Assembly: GCA_039182965.1 (NCBI GenBank)
Contig: JBCDBW010000007.1
Coordinates: forward strand, 1 to 64,000
DNA length: 64,000 nt
Direction: 5' to 3'
Source: JBCDBW01 sp039182965
GTDB taxonomy: Bacteria; Verrucomicrobiota; Verrucomicrobiia; Verrucomicrobiales; DEV007
The translations under genes were made by a program, and so were the position numbers. A model generated the notes under the pieces. The model made no database searches. It had not been told where the DNA came from and saw only the letters and a program-made list of their open reading frames with translations. This document shows, one piece after another, positions 43,253 through 52,355 of the stretch (its first letter is position 1; the number at the start of each line of letters is the position of its first letter).

Positions 43253-44902
43253 ATGGCGCAGCGTGAAGGAAAGAGTATCGGGACAGGTTTTTTGAAGCTT
43301 GTGTTGGCAGCGGTGTTCATTGTGGTGGTGGTGGTCGTGGGGTTGGTGGCCGGCACGGGGATGTGGATCAAGGGGTATTTGCGGGGAGACTCTTTCCGCG
43401 AGCTGGCGAGTATCAAGACGTCCGACGCGTTTCGAGCGGACGGCGAATACGAAACGATTTCGTGGACCGGGTCTTCTTCGGTTTATTCGGATGGTTATTC
43501 GGCTCGAGGTTTACCGGAATCGACGTTCACGAAAATTGATGCGGAGGGAGTGCGGGCGCAGACGAACGTGGGAGACTTGTTAGGGTTCTGGAACTTATTA
43601 CGGTTTTGGGAACTGTCAGGTCAGTCGCTGGAGATTCCGGAGGTCAGCGTCAACCGTTTGACGTTGCAGGCTGAGACCCAGAAAGCGCGACCGATCGTGA
43701 TTGAGGAAACGACGAAGATCGAGGAAGCGGGGCCAGCGCCGCCTTTGCCTGTGGATGGTCATTTAGGCAACGGAGGAAACACTGTGGAAGCGCTGACTTT
43801 GGGCAGTGATGAGGCGGTGACTGAGACTGTGGTGGTGATGGAGGAGGAGAAGGGATTTTTTGCGTCTTTGGCGCCTCAGGAAGTACGTTTGGACAAGGTG
43901 AACATCGCGGAGACGAACGTCTTTGTGACGGAGGGGGGCGAGCGGAGGCTGGCGATCACGGGAGTGGAGACGCGTTTACAACCGATGGACGGGACGGATT
44001 ACGAGGGTTGGCGTGTAACGGGTATAGGAGGGAAGGTGGTGATAGAGGGCGTGCCGGAGTTGGAGATTGATTCAATCAACACCAATTTTCGAGGTCCGGC
44101 GGTCTATATTACGGATGCGGGTGCGCGAATTTTTGGTGACGGGATGATTATGGGGAGCGGAGAAATGCATTTTGGAGGGGAGGAAGGGACGATGGATTTG
44201 AGGTTACGAATTGGCGACATCAATGTCGCGAACATTGTGGATGAGGAATGGCAGTCCCGGGTGCAGGGGATCTTGTCGGGCGATGTACGGGTGACGGGGA
44301 ATCCGGGAGAGGTAGAGACGCAGCGCAAGGCGGGGACGCTATCGATTTCGAAGGGAGTGTTGGAGAACGTTCCGGTGCTGGAGCAGATCGCGAATTATGC
44401 GAAGGCGGAGCGATTTCGGCGGTTGGTATTGACCAAGGTGACGGCGGATTTTGAGTCGATGGGAGAAGAGACGGTGTTTCGCAACATCGACGTGGAGTCG
44501 GATGGGTTGACGCGGATCACCGGGACGGTGGCTGTAAAAGGGGATTTGATTCGGGGGCAGTTGCGGGTTGGGGTGACGCCGGGGACGCTGCAGTGGATTC
44601 CAGGTGCGGAGCAGCAGGTGTTTAAGGATTCGGCAGAGGGATACCTTTGGACGGACGTGAAAGTGGGAGGGACCTTGGATAAGATTGACCAAGATTTAAG
44701 CGGGCGATTGATGTCGGCGGCGGCGGGGGCGATTGTCGGGGTGCCGATCGAGGGGGCGGAGAACGCGCAGGATGTGTTGCAGGACATGGGGAATCAGCTG
44801 ACGGAGGAGATATCGCGGCAGACGGGGAAAGATGCGAAGGAGATTGAGGAGGCGGCGGAGAAGTTGTGGGACAATTTGCGGAAGAGTTTTTTGGGGGAGT
44901 GA
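43253..44902 (+). CDS. AsmA-like membrane-tethered protein
   Basis: A 549-aa protein with an N-terminal membrane segment (LKLVLAAVFIVVVVVVGLVAGTGMW), a large beta-rich region, and a C-terminal GDVRVTGNPGEVETQRKAGTLSISKGVLENVPVLEQIANY-type segment typical of AsmA/DUF3971 proteins. These bridge the envelope and help lipid transport or outer-membrane assembly. Residues 150-200 form a low-complexity acidic insert. GGAG 7 bp before the ATG supports this start. It lies divergent from the ABCG-type transporter. Confidence 0.75.
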   Translation: MAQREGKSIGTGFLKLVLAAVFIVVVVVVGLVAGTGMWIKGYLRGDSFRELASIKTSDAFRADGEYETISWTGSSSVYSDGYSARGLPESTFTKIDAEGVRAQTNVGDLLGFWNLLRFWELSGQSLEIPEVSVNRLTLQAETQKARPIVIEETTKIEEAGPAPPLPVDGHLGNGGNTVEALTLGSDEAVTETVVVMEEEKGFFASLAPQEVRLDKVNIAETNVFVTEGGERRLAITGVETRLQPMDGTDYEGWRVTGIGGKVVIEGVPELEIDSINTNFRGPAVYITDAGARIFGDGMIMGSGEMHFGGEEGTMDLRLRIGDINVANIVDEEWQSRVQGILSGDVRVTGNPGEVETQRKAGTLSISKGVLENVPVLEQIANYAKAERFRRLVLTKVTADFESMGEETVFRNIDVESDGLTRITGTVAVKGDLIRGQLRVGVTPGTLQWIPGAEQQVFKDSAEGYLWTDVKVGGTLDKIDQDLSGRLMSAAAGAIVGVPIEGAENAQDVLQDMGNQLTEEISRQTGKDAKEIEEAAEKLWDNLRKSFLGE

Positions 44903-44983
44903 GTTGCGGGGTATTAGGATTCGGGATTGAGTCCTCCGTAGTTAGACGGGGCTGATGGGGGCGGGCCGTAGACTTGTATAGAG

Positions 44984-45006
44984 CGGGTGAGCGGGCCGCT
45001 CGCCCG
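44984..45006. repeat. GC-rich palindrome (possible dispersed repeat or terminator)
   Basis: CGGGTGAGCG pairs with CGCTCGCCCG with a 3-nt loop (one G:T). It lies between two converging genes and lacks a T-run. Confidence 0.5.
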
Positions 45007-45035
45007 TACCGGAGCAACGAGAGCGTTGGAAGCGG

Positions 45036-45620
45036 TCAGTTTACGATGACCTTGTTGTCTTTCCCGCGACCTTTTTGGAGGGCCCAGACTTTGTAGATGT
45101 GGTCGTAAATGACTTGGAGGGCTTCAACGTTGTCGAGGCGGTATTCGGAAGTTTTGGCGTGGGTGGTGTTGGGGTAGTTTTTGACGACTTCGGTCCACAC
45201 CTCTTCGGTGTCGGTGCGTTCGGTGGTCTTTTCGCCGAGGGCCTTGAGGCGGTCGAGGGCGAGGCGGCCGATGGCGAGGGGTGATTCTTCGGTGACGGCT
45301 TCAATGTAGTAGTATCGGGCGACGACGGGTCCGCGGGTGGCGACGGTGAGTTCGTAGACTCGTGCGGCGCCATCGACGACGTAGGTGTGTTTCGAGACTG
45401 AAGTAATGTCATTGACGCGCACGACGAAAGTGCCACCGGGAGACTGGCATTCCCAGAAGCCTTGGGTGCCGTCGTCATCGGTGTCCTCTTCTTCATCGCC
45501 TCCGGGGGCGGAACCATCTTGGGCGGGTGCGGTGGTTGCAACGGACAAAGAGAAGGAAGTGGCGGTGGCAAGGGCGAAGAAGAGTGGGAAGACGGAAGTG
45601 AGCGGGGTGTTTATTTTCAT
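45036..45620 (-). CDS. Secreted protein of unknown function
   Basis: A 194-aa protein with a signal peptide (TSVFPLFFALATATSFSLSVATTAPAQ region), an acidic low-complexity stretch (GGDEEEDTDDDGTQG) and a domain containing GFWECQSPGGTFVVRVNDITSVSKHTYVVDGAARVYELTVATRGPVVARYYYIEAV, ending in KVIVN. I recognise no family. The downstream-neighbouring gene on this strand is on the other side of the 45007 palindrome; the upstream gene (45663) is 42 bp away and may be in the same operon. Confidence 0.62.
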   Translation of the reverse strand: MKINTPLTSVFPLFFALATATSFSLSVATTAPAQDGSAPGGDEEEDTDDDGTQGFWECQSPGGTFVVRVNDITSVSKHTYVVDGAARVYELTVATRGPVVARYYYIEAVTEESPLAIGRLALDRLKALGEKTTERTDTEEVWTEVVKNYPNTTHAKTSEYRLDNVEALQVIYDHIYKVWALQKGRGKDNKVIVN

Positions 45621-45662
45621 GGGTCGAGCCTTTCAGAAGGATGACGCGTTCCGGGGGGGCTG

Positions 45663-46253
45663 TCAAAGGTCGGGGAGGGGTTCGAGGCCGAGTTCTCGGG
45701 CGCCTTCGTTGATGATGAGGGTGAGGTCTCCCGGTTCGTAGCCGTAGAGGTCATTGGGGAGAGCGGGGTTGGCGATCTGAGTGAGGCGCCAGGACCAGGG
45801 GTGCCAGGATTCCTTTTGCCAGGTGAAGGTGAACGGCTCGGTGAGGCGCTGGGCTTCAGCGATGATCTGGCCGGCGATAGGGCTACCGTGACCCTGGATA
45901 TTGATGGACGAGGAGTAGGTGCCTTTTCTGGCGGCCGTGATTGCGACGAGAGGATCGACGGGGGTGAGGTGGATGGAAAGGAACTGACGGCCGACGTCTT
46001 TGAGGGCGAGCGTGGCGTCGGCGCGAGAGAAATTCCATTGGTCGCGGTATTGATCGGAGAGGAGTTCTCCGGCGCGGCTCCATTTTTTTGAGGAGAGGCG
46101 ATCGAAGAATGCCTCTTGCTGGCGGGCGACCATTTTTTCGTCGGTCCAGCGGAACGCCATGCTGTATCCGATGTAGGCGAGCGCGATGATGCCGAGGGTG
46201 AGGAGGGTGGCGGGTCGGGCTAGGAACTGGAGGATTGACGCCAGCATATCCAT
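45663..46253 (-). CDS. Membrane-anchored protein with SnoaL-like domain
   Basis: A 196-aa protein. N-terminal membrane segment (ATLLTLGIIALAYIGYSMAF), then RQQEAFFDRLSSKKWSRAGELLSDQYRDQWNFSRADATLALKDVGRQFLSIHLTP, fitting an NTF2-like (SnoaL) fold; then RLTEPFTFTWQKESWHPWSWRLTQI. No catalytic residues recognised. The start overlaps the divergent Nudix gene's upstream region. Confidence 0.6.
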   Translation of the reverse strand: MDMLASILQFLARPATLLTLGIIALAYIGYSMAFRWTDEKMVARQQEAFFDRLSSKKWSRAGELLSDQYRDQWNFSRADATLALKDVGRQFLSIHLTPVDPLVAITAARKGTYSSSINIQGHGSPIAGQIIAEAQRLTEPFTFTWQKESWHPWSWRLTQIANPALPNDLYGYEPGDLTLIINEGARELGLEPLPDL

Positions 46254-46269
46254 TTGTAGTGCTGATGAG

Positions 46270-46746
46270 GTGACTGCGGCAAGCGAAGATGGGGAAAGGT
46301 GCTATCGCCCAAACGTGGCGGTGATCTTAGAGCGCGGGGATGGGAAGATTTTCATTGCGAAGCGGTATGGGCTTGCGGAGGCGTGGCAATTTCCGCAAGG
46401 GGGTGTGGATGCTGGCGAAGGGATCGAGGAGGCGCTGTATCGGGAGGTGGAGGAAGAAGTGGGATTGGGACCGGAGAAATATGAGATCCTGGAGCGGCGG
46501 GACGGGTATCGTTATTTGTTTCCGGACGGGCGGATGAAGCAGGGATTTCATGGGCAGGAGCAGACCTATTTTCGGGGGCGATTTTTGGGAGAGGACGGGG
46601 ACATTGATTTAGGGGCGCATGCATCGGAGGAGTTTGATGCGTTTCGCTGGATTGAGCCGGCGACGTTTCGGTTAGACTGGGTGCCGGGGTTCAAGCGGGA
46701 GGTCTATCTGCGGGTGTTTGCGGATTTTTTCAAGGTGGCATTGTGA
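46270..46746 (+). CDS. rppH: RppH-type Nudix hydrolase
   Basis: A 158-aa Nudix protein with the full box GGVDAGEGIEEALYREVEEEVGL and the preceding KRYGLAEAWQFPQGG, as in RppH (RNA 5'-pyrophosphohydrolase) and NudH. RppH removes pyrophosphate from mRNA 5' ends to start decay, or it hydrolyses dinucleoside polyphosphates. The start is uncertain; GTG at 46270 is used because upstream codons would run into the divergent gene. The SulP transporter follows 27 bp later on the same strand. Confidence 0.85.
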   Translation: MTAASEDGERCYRPNVAVILERGDGKIFIAKRYGLAEAWQFPQGGVDAGEGIEEALYREVEEEVGLGPEKYEILERRDGYRYLFPDGRMKQGFHGQEQTYFRGRFLGEDGDIDLGAHASEEFDAFRWIEPATFRLDWVPGFKREVYLRVFADFFKVAL

Positions 46747-46773
46747 GGGCGGGGGTGGCATGGTAGGTCGGGC

Positions 46774-48633
46774 ATGAGGAAGCTGCGGGCGTTTGTTCGA
46801 GGAATTGCGAAGGATACGAAGGCATTTGTCGTCGACAATAACCTTGAAGCGTTTCCGATCCGCGACGCGTTGCGGCGATATTCGCTGTGGAAATTCAAGA
46901 AGGATTCGCGCGCGGGAATCAACGTCGCGTTGCTGGCATTTCCGCAGGGGATGGCGTATGCGGTGATTGCGGGTTTGCCGATCCATTACGGGATTACGTG
47001 CGGAGCGGTGGCATCGATTGTCGCACCTTTGCTATCGGGATCCCGGCATACGATATTAGGCCCGACGAACGCGACGGCCTTCATGGTTTTCAGTTATTTC
47101 GCGGCGTATCCTCATCCGAACAAGGAACAGGTCATGCCATTATTGGTATTCATGGTGGGGGTGATGCTGGTTTTGGGTTCGTATTTTCGATTTGCGGAAT
47201 TGATACAGTATGTGAGTCGGAGTGTGGTGGTGGGCTATATCACGGGGGCGGCGTTATTGATAATTGCGAATCAATCGACGCATGTTTTGGGATTGTATCC
47301 GGAAGAGCCGGTTGAGATGGGTGGGGAGGGCCTGGGGCAGCCGCGGACTTTTTTCGGGATTGCGTGGCAGACGATTCAGCTGGTGCCGAAGACGCACTGG
47401 GTGACCTTGATTTTGTCATTGGCCACATTTGGCGTATTTTTACTGTTGAACTGGAAGTTCAGGGGATGGCCGGTCTTTGCGCTGACGCTGGTGGTGATGT
47501 CGGTGGTTGCGGGGGTAGCGAATATCTGGTTGGGGTCGGCTGATTTTCATGGCGGTGAGTGGGCGATTGCGACCTTTTCACCATTTGCGTTGTCAGAATT
47601 AGCCCCTGAGATTCCGCGATTCAGCGAGGCGGGCATGTTGAGCGACATGAGTGAGTTGTTTGGCGTCGCTTTTGCGGTGGCGTTTCTGGCTTCCTTGGAG
47701 AACTCGGTGATGTCGAAGACCTTGGCGAGTCGGACGGGGGATCGACCGGATGTGAATCAGGACATGTTGAGTGTGGGTGCGGCGAATTTGGGTACGGCGT
47801 TTTTGAGTGGGATGCCAGCTTCGGGATCGCTGACGCGGTCGGCGCTGAACTTTGCAAGCGGTGCGGTGACGCCGTTGGCGAGTATTATCAGCGGAGTATT
47901 GTTGATTGGTGGTTTGCTAGTTGTGGGTCAGTTTGAGTTGATCCGTTTTGTGCCGAAGTGCAGCCTTGCGGTCTTGGTGATTTGCATTGCGTCCTCGTTG
48001 TTTCACTGGCGGCACATCCGGACGTGTTTGCTGTCGACGCGATCGGATGCGGTGGTGTTGTTAGCGACGTTTGCATCGACGTTGGTGTTGCCGTTAAACA
48101 TTGCCATTTTCCTAGGGGTGGGGACGTCGATTGTTTTGTATCTCCGCAAGGCAAGCAAACCGTATTTGGTGGAGTACGAATTTAATGACGACGGACACTT
48201 GGCTGAGGCGCAGCAAGGGCGCGCGCATCCTGCGATTTCAATTGTGCATGTAGAGGGGGACTTGTTTTTCGGTGCGGCGGAACTGTTTCGAACGCAGATT
48301 CAGCGGATCTGTGAGGATCCAAATTTGCGAGTGATTATTTTGCGGATGAAGAATGCGCATCATCTTGATGCGACGAGCGTGATGGCATTGGAGGATTTGA
48401 TTGATTTTTTGAGGGAGAAGAACCGTCATTTGATTGTGAGTGGATTGACGAAGGAGGTTTATAGGGTTTTGAAGCAGTCGGGTATATCGGAAGTAATCGG
48501 GCGCGAGAACATCTTTTTTTATACTTCGAAGAATCCGAATCTCTCGACGCGGAACGCGCTTATTCGCGCGCAGGAGTTGTTGGGAACTTCGGATGCGGAG
48601 GTGCGCATTTATTATGATCCGGCCAAGGAGTAG
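46774..48633 (+). CDS. SulP family inorganic anion transporter with STAS domain
   Basis: A 619-aa transporter: cytoplasmic N-terminus, about 10-12 membrane segments (from about residue 50), and a C-terminal STAS domain (about 485-600: GRAHPAISIVHVEGDLFFGAAELFRTQI...VIILRMKNAHHLDATSVMALEDLIDFL). The AFPQGMAYAVIAGLPIHYG and SGSRHTILGPTNAT motifs are typical. Members move sulfate, bicarbonate or other anions; the substrate is not set by the sequence. It follows the RppH gene by 27 bp. Confidence 0.93.
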   Translation: MRKLRAFVRGIAKDTKAFVVDNNLEAFPIRDALRRYSLWKFKKDSRAGINVALLAFPQGMAYAVIAGLPIHYGITCGAVASIVAPLLSGSRHTILGPTNATAFMVFSYFAAYPHPNKEQVMPLLVFMVGVMLVLGSYFRFAELIQYVSRSVVVGYITGAALLIIANQSTHVLGLYPEEPVEMGGEGLGQPRTFFGIAWQTIQLVPKTHWVTLILSLATFGVFLLLNWKFRGWPVFALTLVVMSVVAGVANIWLGSADFHGGEWAIATFSPFALSELAPEIPRFSEAGMLSDMSELFGVAFAVAFLASLENSVMSKTLASRTGDRPDVNQDMLSVGAANLGTAFLSGMPASGSLTRSALNFASGAVTPLASIISGVLLIGGLLVVGQFELIRFVPKCSLAVLVICIASSLFHWRHIRTCLLSTRSDAVVLLATFASTLVLPLNIAIFLGVGTSIVLYLRKASKPYLVEYEFNDDGHLAEAQQGRAHPAISIVHVEGDLFFGAAELFRTQIQRICEDPNLRVIILRMKNAHHLDATSVMALEDLIDFLREKNRHLIVSGLTKEVYRVLKQSGISEVIGRENIFFYTSKNPNLSTRNALIRAQELLGTSDAEVRIYYDPAKE

Positions 48634-48729
48634 TTTGAGAGTCGAAATTGCTGACTGAGGAGACGATTCGTTCAAAATTGTTTGAATTTTGGCGGCGAGG
48701 GTGGGGGTGATTGGTGAGGGGTAGAAAGG

Positions 48730-48759
48730 TTGACAGGAAAGCAGTCAAAAAGGTAGGTT
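48730..48759 (+). promoter_or_regulatory. Candidate promoter of the pilus/secretion operon
   Basis: TTGACA (48730-48735) and TAGGTT (48754-48759) are 18 bp apart. An inverted repeat TTGAC-aggaaagca-GTCAA overlaps the -35 box. Predicted start about 48766, 40 nt before the first gene. Confidence 0.5.
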
Positions 48760-48805
48760 ATCCGCTCGCACTAACCGTCGGTCGTGTGTAGTTTAAGAGA
48801 CGGAG

Positions 48806-50509
48806 TTGTTTCGGCTCCGGCAAACCCCTTTGCCCATCGTGTATTCCAACGTCGACTTTATTCTAGAGCAACTCCAGGAGTCCGGACTTTTGACAGGGGA
48901 GGATGCGGCGGAGGTGCAGGGTGAGGACAACGCGATCGAGACGCTGGTGCGGACGGACAAGGTGAGCGAGGAAGCGGTGGCGCAGACGGTGGCGGTGTTG
49001 GCGAGCATGGACTTTATTGATCTGGAGAATGCCGAGCTTGATCCGAATGCCTTAAATGCGGTGGATGAGGAGACGGCGCGTCGTTATCGGGTGGCGCCGG
49101 TTCGATTTGACGAGTCGGGGCGCTTGAGTCTGGCGGTGGCTGATCCTTTGGACATGGAGATGCTGGACAGCTTGCCGCATGTGCTGCAGCACGAGTTTGA
49201 TCCCATGCATGCGGTTCCGTCGCAGGTGACGCGTTTGCTCCAGGAATATTATGGTTTGAATGGCGATCTGGAGGTGCACGGGCACGAGTCGACGACGGGA
49301 GGGGAAGTGGCGGATCTGGGGGCCAAAGGGGGAGCGGATGATGCGCCGATCATCAAGATGGTTTCGGACATTCTTGCGGATTCCTTAAATCATCGGGCGA
49401 GTGATATTCACATCGAGCCGCTGGAGGGGTCGGTGCGGGTGCGGTATCGCATTGACGGCGTGTTGCACGAAGCGGCGAACCATCCACGGAAGCTTTTGTC
49501 TTCGATCATTGCGCGGGTGAAGATCATGACGGGGACGATGAGTATTGCGGAGAAGCGGTTGCCCCAGGACGGTCGAATCCAAGCAAAGATGGGGGGGAAG
49601 GAGATTGATTTACGGGTCTCGACGGTGCCGACGAATCACGGGGAGAGTGTGGTGATGCGGATCCTGGATAAGTCGGCGTTGCTGTTGGGGTTACCGCAAC
49701 TGGGTTTTTTCAGTGATGACCAGGAGAACTTCGAGAATTTGATCAAGTTACCGGATGGAATTCTTTTGGTGACGGGGCCGACGGGATCGGGAAAGACGAC
49801 GACCCTTTATGCGTGTTTGAACACGATCAATAAGCCTGACAGAAAGATCATTACGGTGGAGGATCCGGTGGAGTATCAGCTCCCTGGGATCAACCAGGTG
49901 CAGGTCAAGGAGGACATTGGGATGACGTTTGAGGCGGCATTGCGTTCCATTCTGCGGCAGGCGCCCAACATCATCATGATCGGTGAGATTCGGGACTTGG
50001 AGACGGCGTCGATCGCGATCAATGCGAGTCTAACGGGTCACCTCGTATTCAGCACTTTGCATACAAATGATGCGCCTGGTGCCGTCGCGCGGTTGGGGGA
50101 TATCGGGGTGAAGCGATTTTTGATTGCGAGTGCGGTGCGCTCGATTATTGCGCAGCGGCTGGTGCGGAGTTTGTGTGCGGAGTGCAAAGGCCCTGCGGAG
50201 CTGGGTGCGACGGAGATGCGTGCGTTGAACATTGACGAGTCCCAGGCGATGGAGTCGAACATTATGGGGCCAGGCAGTTGCAAGAAGTGTGGTGCGGGAT
50301 ACCGCGGGCGGATGGGTATTTTCGAGATTTTCAACATTGATGATGAAGTGAGAAACATGATCAACGAGAACCTTACGACACCGCAGTTGAGGCGTCGGGC
50401 GCGGGAATTGGGGATGCGGACGTTGCGGGAGGACGGGATACGGAAAGTATTGGCGGGGTCGACTTCGGCCTCGGAAGTCATTCGGGTTACAATGGGTGAC
50501 AAGGATTAG
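48806..50509 (+). CDS. PilB/GspE-type secretion ATPase 1
   Basis: A 567-aa type IV pilus assembly/type II secretion ATPase. Residues about 60-150 form a GspE/MshE N-terminal domain; the ATPase core has Walker A GPTGSGKTTTLYA (about residue 325), Asp-box HTNDAPGAVARL, Walker B-like MIGEIRDLETA (about 390) and the zinc-type CxxC pairs CAEC (about 457) and CKKC (about 491). It hydrolyses ATP at the inner membrane to drive fibre assembly. Start is unusual: TTG at 48806, or GTG at 48839; neither has a strong ribosome-binding site. A second ATPase follows on the same strand, 16 bp after the stop codon. Confidence 0.93.
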   Translation: MFRLRQTPLPIVYSNVDFILEQLQESGLLTGEDAAEVQGEDNAIETLVRTDKVSEEAVAQTVAVLASMDFIDLENAELDPNALNAVDEETARRYRVAPVRFDESGRLSLAVADPLDMEMLDSLPHVLQHEFDPMHAVPSQVTRLLQEYYGLNGDLEVHGHESTTGGEVADLGAKGGADDAPIIKMVSDILADSLNHRASDIHIEPLEGSVRVRYRIDGVLHEAANHPRKLLSSIIARVKIMTGTMSIAEKRLPQDGRIQAKMGGKEIDLRVSTVPTNHGESVVMRILDKSALLLGLPQLGFFSDDQENFENLIKLPDGILLVTGPTGSGKTTTLYACLNTINKPDRKIITVEDPVEYQLPGINQVQVKEDIGMTFEAALRSILRQAPNIIMIGEIRDLETASIAINASLTGHLVFSTLHTNDAPGAVARLGDIGVKRFLIASAVRSIIAQRLVRSLCAECKGPAELGATEMRALNIDESQAMESNIMGPGSCKKCGAGYRGRMGIFEIFNIDDEVRNMINENLTTPQLRRRARELGMRTLREDGIRKVLAGSTSASEVIRVTMGDKD

Positions 50510-50525
50510 CGGGGGGATACGAGCG

Positions 50526-52211
50526 ATGAACACGGAAAACGTTTTAGGATTGTTGGTAGGGACGGGTTTTCTGACGGACGATCAGGCGCAGGACCTTCGG
50601 ACGGACATTGCGAATTCAGGGGATTCGGTCATTGATGAGTTGGTGCGGTTTGGGTTGTTTGAGGATAAGGAGCAATTTTATGCCACGGTGGCGGATCAGC
50701 TAGGGGTTGAGCATGTTGATTTGGGGGAATTTGAGCCGCCGAAGGAGATTCTGCCGGTGATTCCGGCGGGGATGGCCCGTTTGCATGGGGCTTTGCCGGT
50801 CAGCGTGGATGAGGATGGGATCACCGTGGCGCTAGTAGATCCGACCGATCCGCAGGTTTTGGAGGAACTGCGGTTTGCGTTGGGAAAAGAAGTGACGGCC
50901 GTGGTGGGGGATTCGAACCGAGTGTTGGATTTGATCGACACGAGTTACGGGGCGGATTCGTCGGGGATGGACGAGATTTTGACGCAATTGGGGGATGGTG
51001 AATTTGGAGGGGAAGGGAAGGAACTGAGTGCGGAGGAACTGGAGGCGGAGGCGAATGCGGCGCCGATCATTCGGTATGTCGACTTGGTAATCTATCAGGC
51101 GATCAAGGAACGAGCGAGTGACATTCATTTTGAGCCCTTCGAGGCGGACTTCAAGATTCGTTATCGGGTGGATGGGGCCTTGTATGAGATGGCGCCACCG
51201 CCGGCGCATTTGGAGAGTGCGATTACCTCGCGGATCAAGGTCATGGCGAACTTGAATATTGCGGAGCGACGATTGCCTCAGGATGGGCGGATCATGAAGA
51301 CGATTCAGGATCGGCAGGTGGATTTACGGGTTTCGACCTTACCGACCTCTTATGGTGAGAGTGTTGTATTGCGGGTTTTGGATCGGTCTAACGTGAACAT
51401 GGACCTTGAGCAACTGGGCATGGAGCCGGACGTGTATGAGGTTATCAATGAGACGGTATTGAAACCGAACGGAATTTTCATTTGCACTGGCCCGACGGGA
51501 GCGGGGAAGACGACGACGTTGTATGCTGCCTTACGGAAGGTAAACACGATTGATTCCAAGCTTTTGACGGCGGAAGATCCGGTGGAGTATGACATAGAAG
51601 GCATCATCCAAGTGCCGGTCAACGAGCGGATCGGATTGTCTTTTGGGCGAATCTTGCGGGCGTTTTTGCGACAGGATCCGGACCGGATATTGGTGGGCGA
51701 GATGCGGGATGTGGAGACGGCGCAGATTGCGATTCAGGCTTCTTTGACGGGGCACCTGGTGTTATCGACGCTGCACACGAACGACGCTGCGGGGGCGGTG
51801 ACACGGATGACTGATATGGGGGTGGAGCCGTTCTTGGTGGCGGCGACACTGGAGACGGTTCTCGGGCAGCGATTGATTCGGACGATATGCGAGGCCTGTC
51901 GGGCGTCGTATGAGCCGAATGAATCGATGTTGAGTCAACTGGGGGTAAGCATGTCTGATTTGCAGGGGAAGGACTTTTACACGGGGCGTGGCTGTGCGGA
52001 GTGCAACAACACGGGGTATCGTGGTCGGAAGGGGTTGTATGAATTGTTGGAATTGAACGACACCTTGCGGGAGATGATTACGGAGCGGGCGCCGACGGTG
52101 AAATTGCGGCACAAAGCGATTGAATTGGGAATGACGACCTTGCGTGAGGATGGGTTGCGGAACATTTACGATGGAACGACGACAATCGAGGAGGTTTTGA
52201 AGTATACGTAA
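50526..52211 (+). CDS. PilB/GspE-type secretion ATPase 2
   Basis: A 561-aa paralogue of the previous ATPase. It has a similar N-terminal domain (PGMARLHGALPVSVDEDGITVALVDPTDPQ), Walker A GPTGAGKTTTLYA (about residue 322), VGEMRDVETAQIA and two CxxC pairs (CEAC about 454, CAEC about 489). The two are clearly related but not near-identical, so this is an old duplication, or a PilB plus a second specialised motor. PilT-type short retraction ATPases lack the N-terminal domain, so neither is a plain PilT. Confidence 0.93.
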   Translation: MNTENVLGLLVGTGFLTDDQAQDLRTDIANSGDSVIDELVRFGLFEDKEQFYATVADQLGVEHVDLGEFEPPKEILPVIPAGMARLHGALPVSVDEDGITVALVDPTDPQVLEELRFALGKEVTAVVGDSNRVLDLIDTSYGADSSGMDEILTQLGDGEFGGEGKELSAEELEAEANAAPIIRYVDLVIYQAIKERASDIHFEPFEADFKIRYRVDGALYEMAPPPAHLESAITSRIKVMANLNIAERRLPQDGRIMKTIQDRQVDLRVSTLPTSYGESVVLRVLDRSNVNMDLEQLGMEPDVYEVINETVLKPNGIFICTGPTGAGKTTTLYAALRKVNTIDSKLLTAEDPVEYDIEGIIQVPVNERIGLSFGRILRAFLRQDPDRILVGEMRDVETAQIAIQASLTGHLVLSTLHTNDAAGAVTRMTDMGVEPFLVAATLETVLGQRLIRTICEACRASYEPNESMLSQLGVSMSDLQGKDFYTGRGCAECNNTGYRGRKGLYELLELNDTLREMITERAPTVKLRHKAIELGMTTLREDGLRNIYDGTTTIEEVLKYT

Positions 52212-52217
52212 CGGAAG

Positions 52218-52322
52218 AAAGGGCCGGGGGCCTTTGAAATGTGGTCTTGCTGGGCATCAGCAGGCCGTGATAAAAGACCATTTGAGAATCGACAAGACGC
52301 GACAATCGACCGTAGAATTGTC
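52218..52322 (+). promoter_or_regulatory. Three inverted repeats between ATPase 2 and the PilC-type gene
   Basis: A 52218-52235 stem (AAAGG...CCTTT with inner GCC/GGC), a branched hairpin 52242-52280 (TGGTCTT/AAGACCA enclosing GCTG-ggcat-CAGC) and a GACAAT (52301-52306)/ATTGTC (52317-52322) palindrome fill the spacer. It likely serves as a processing or attenuation site or holds an internal promoter. Confidence 0.45.
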
Positions 52323-52355
52323 ATTACAAAGTAAAACAATACACCCCCCCAGACG

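Noticed and set aside
42382..43416. A 344-codon minus-strand ORF overlapping the ABC transporter in another frame
   Set aside because: Low-complexity Ser/Pro/Thr-rich product; the transporter frame carries all Walker motifs.
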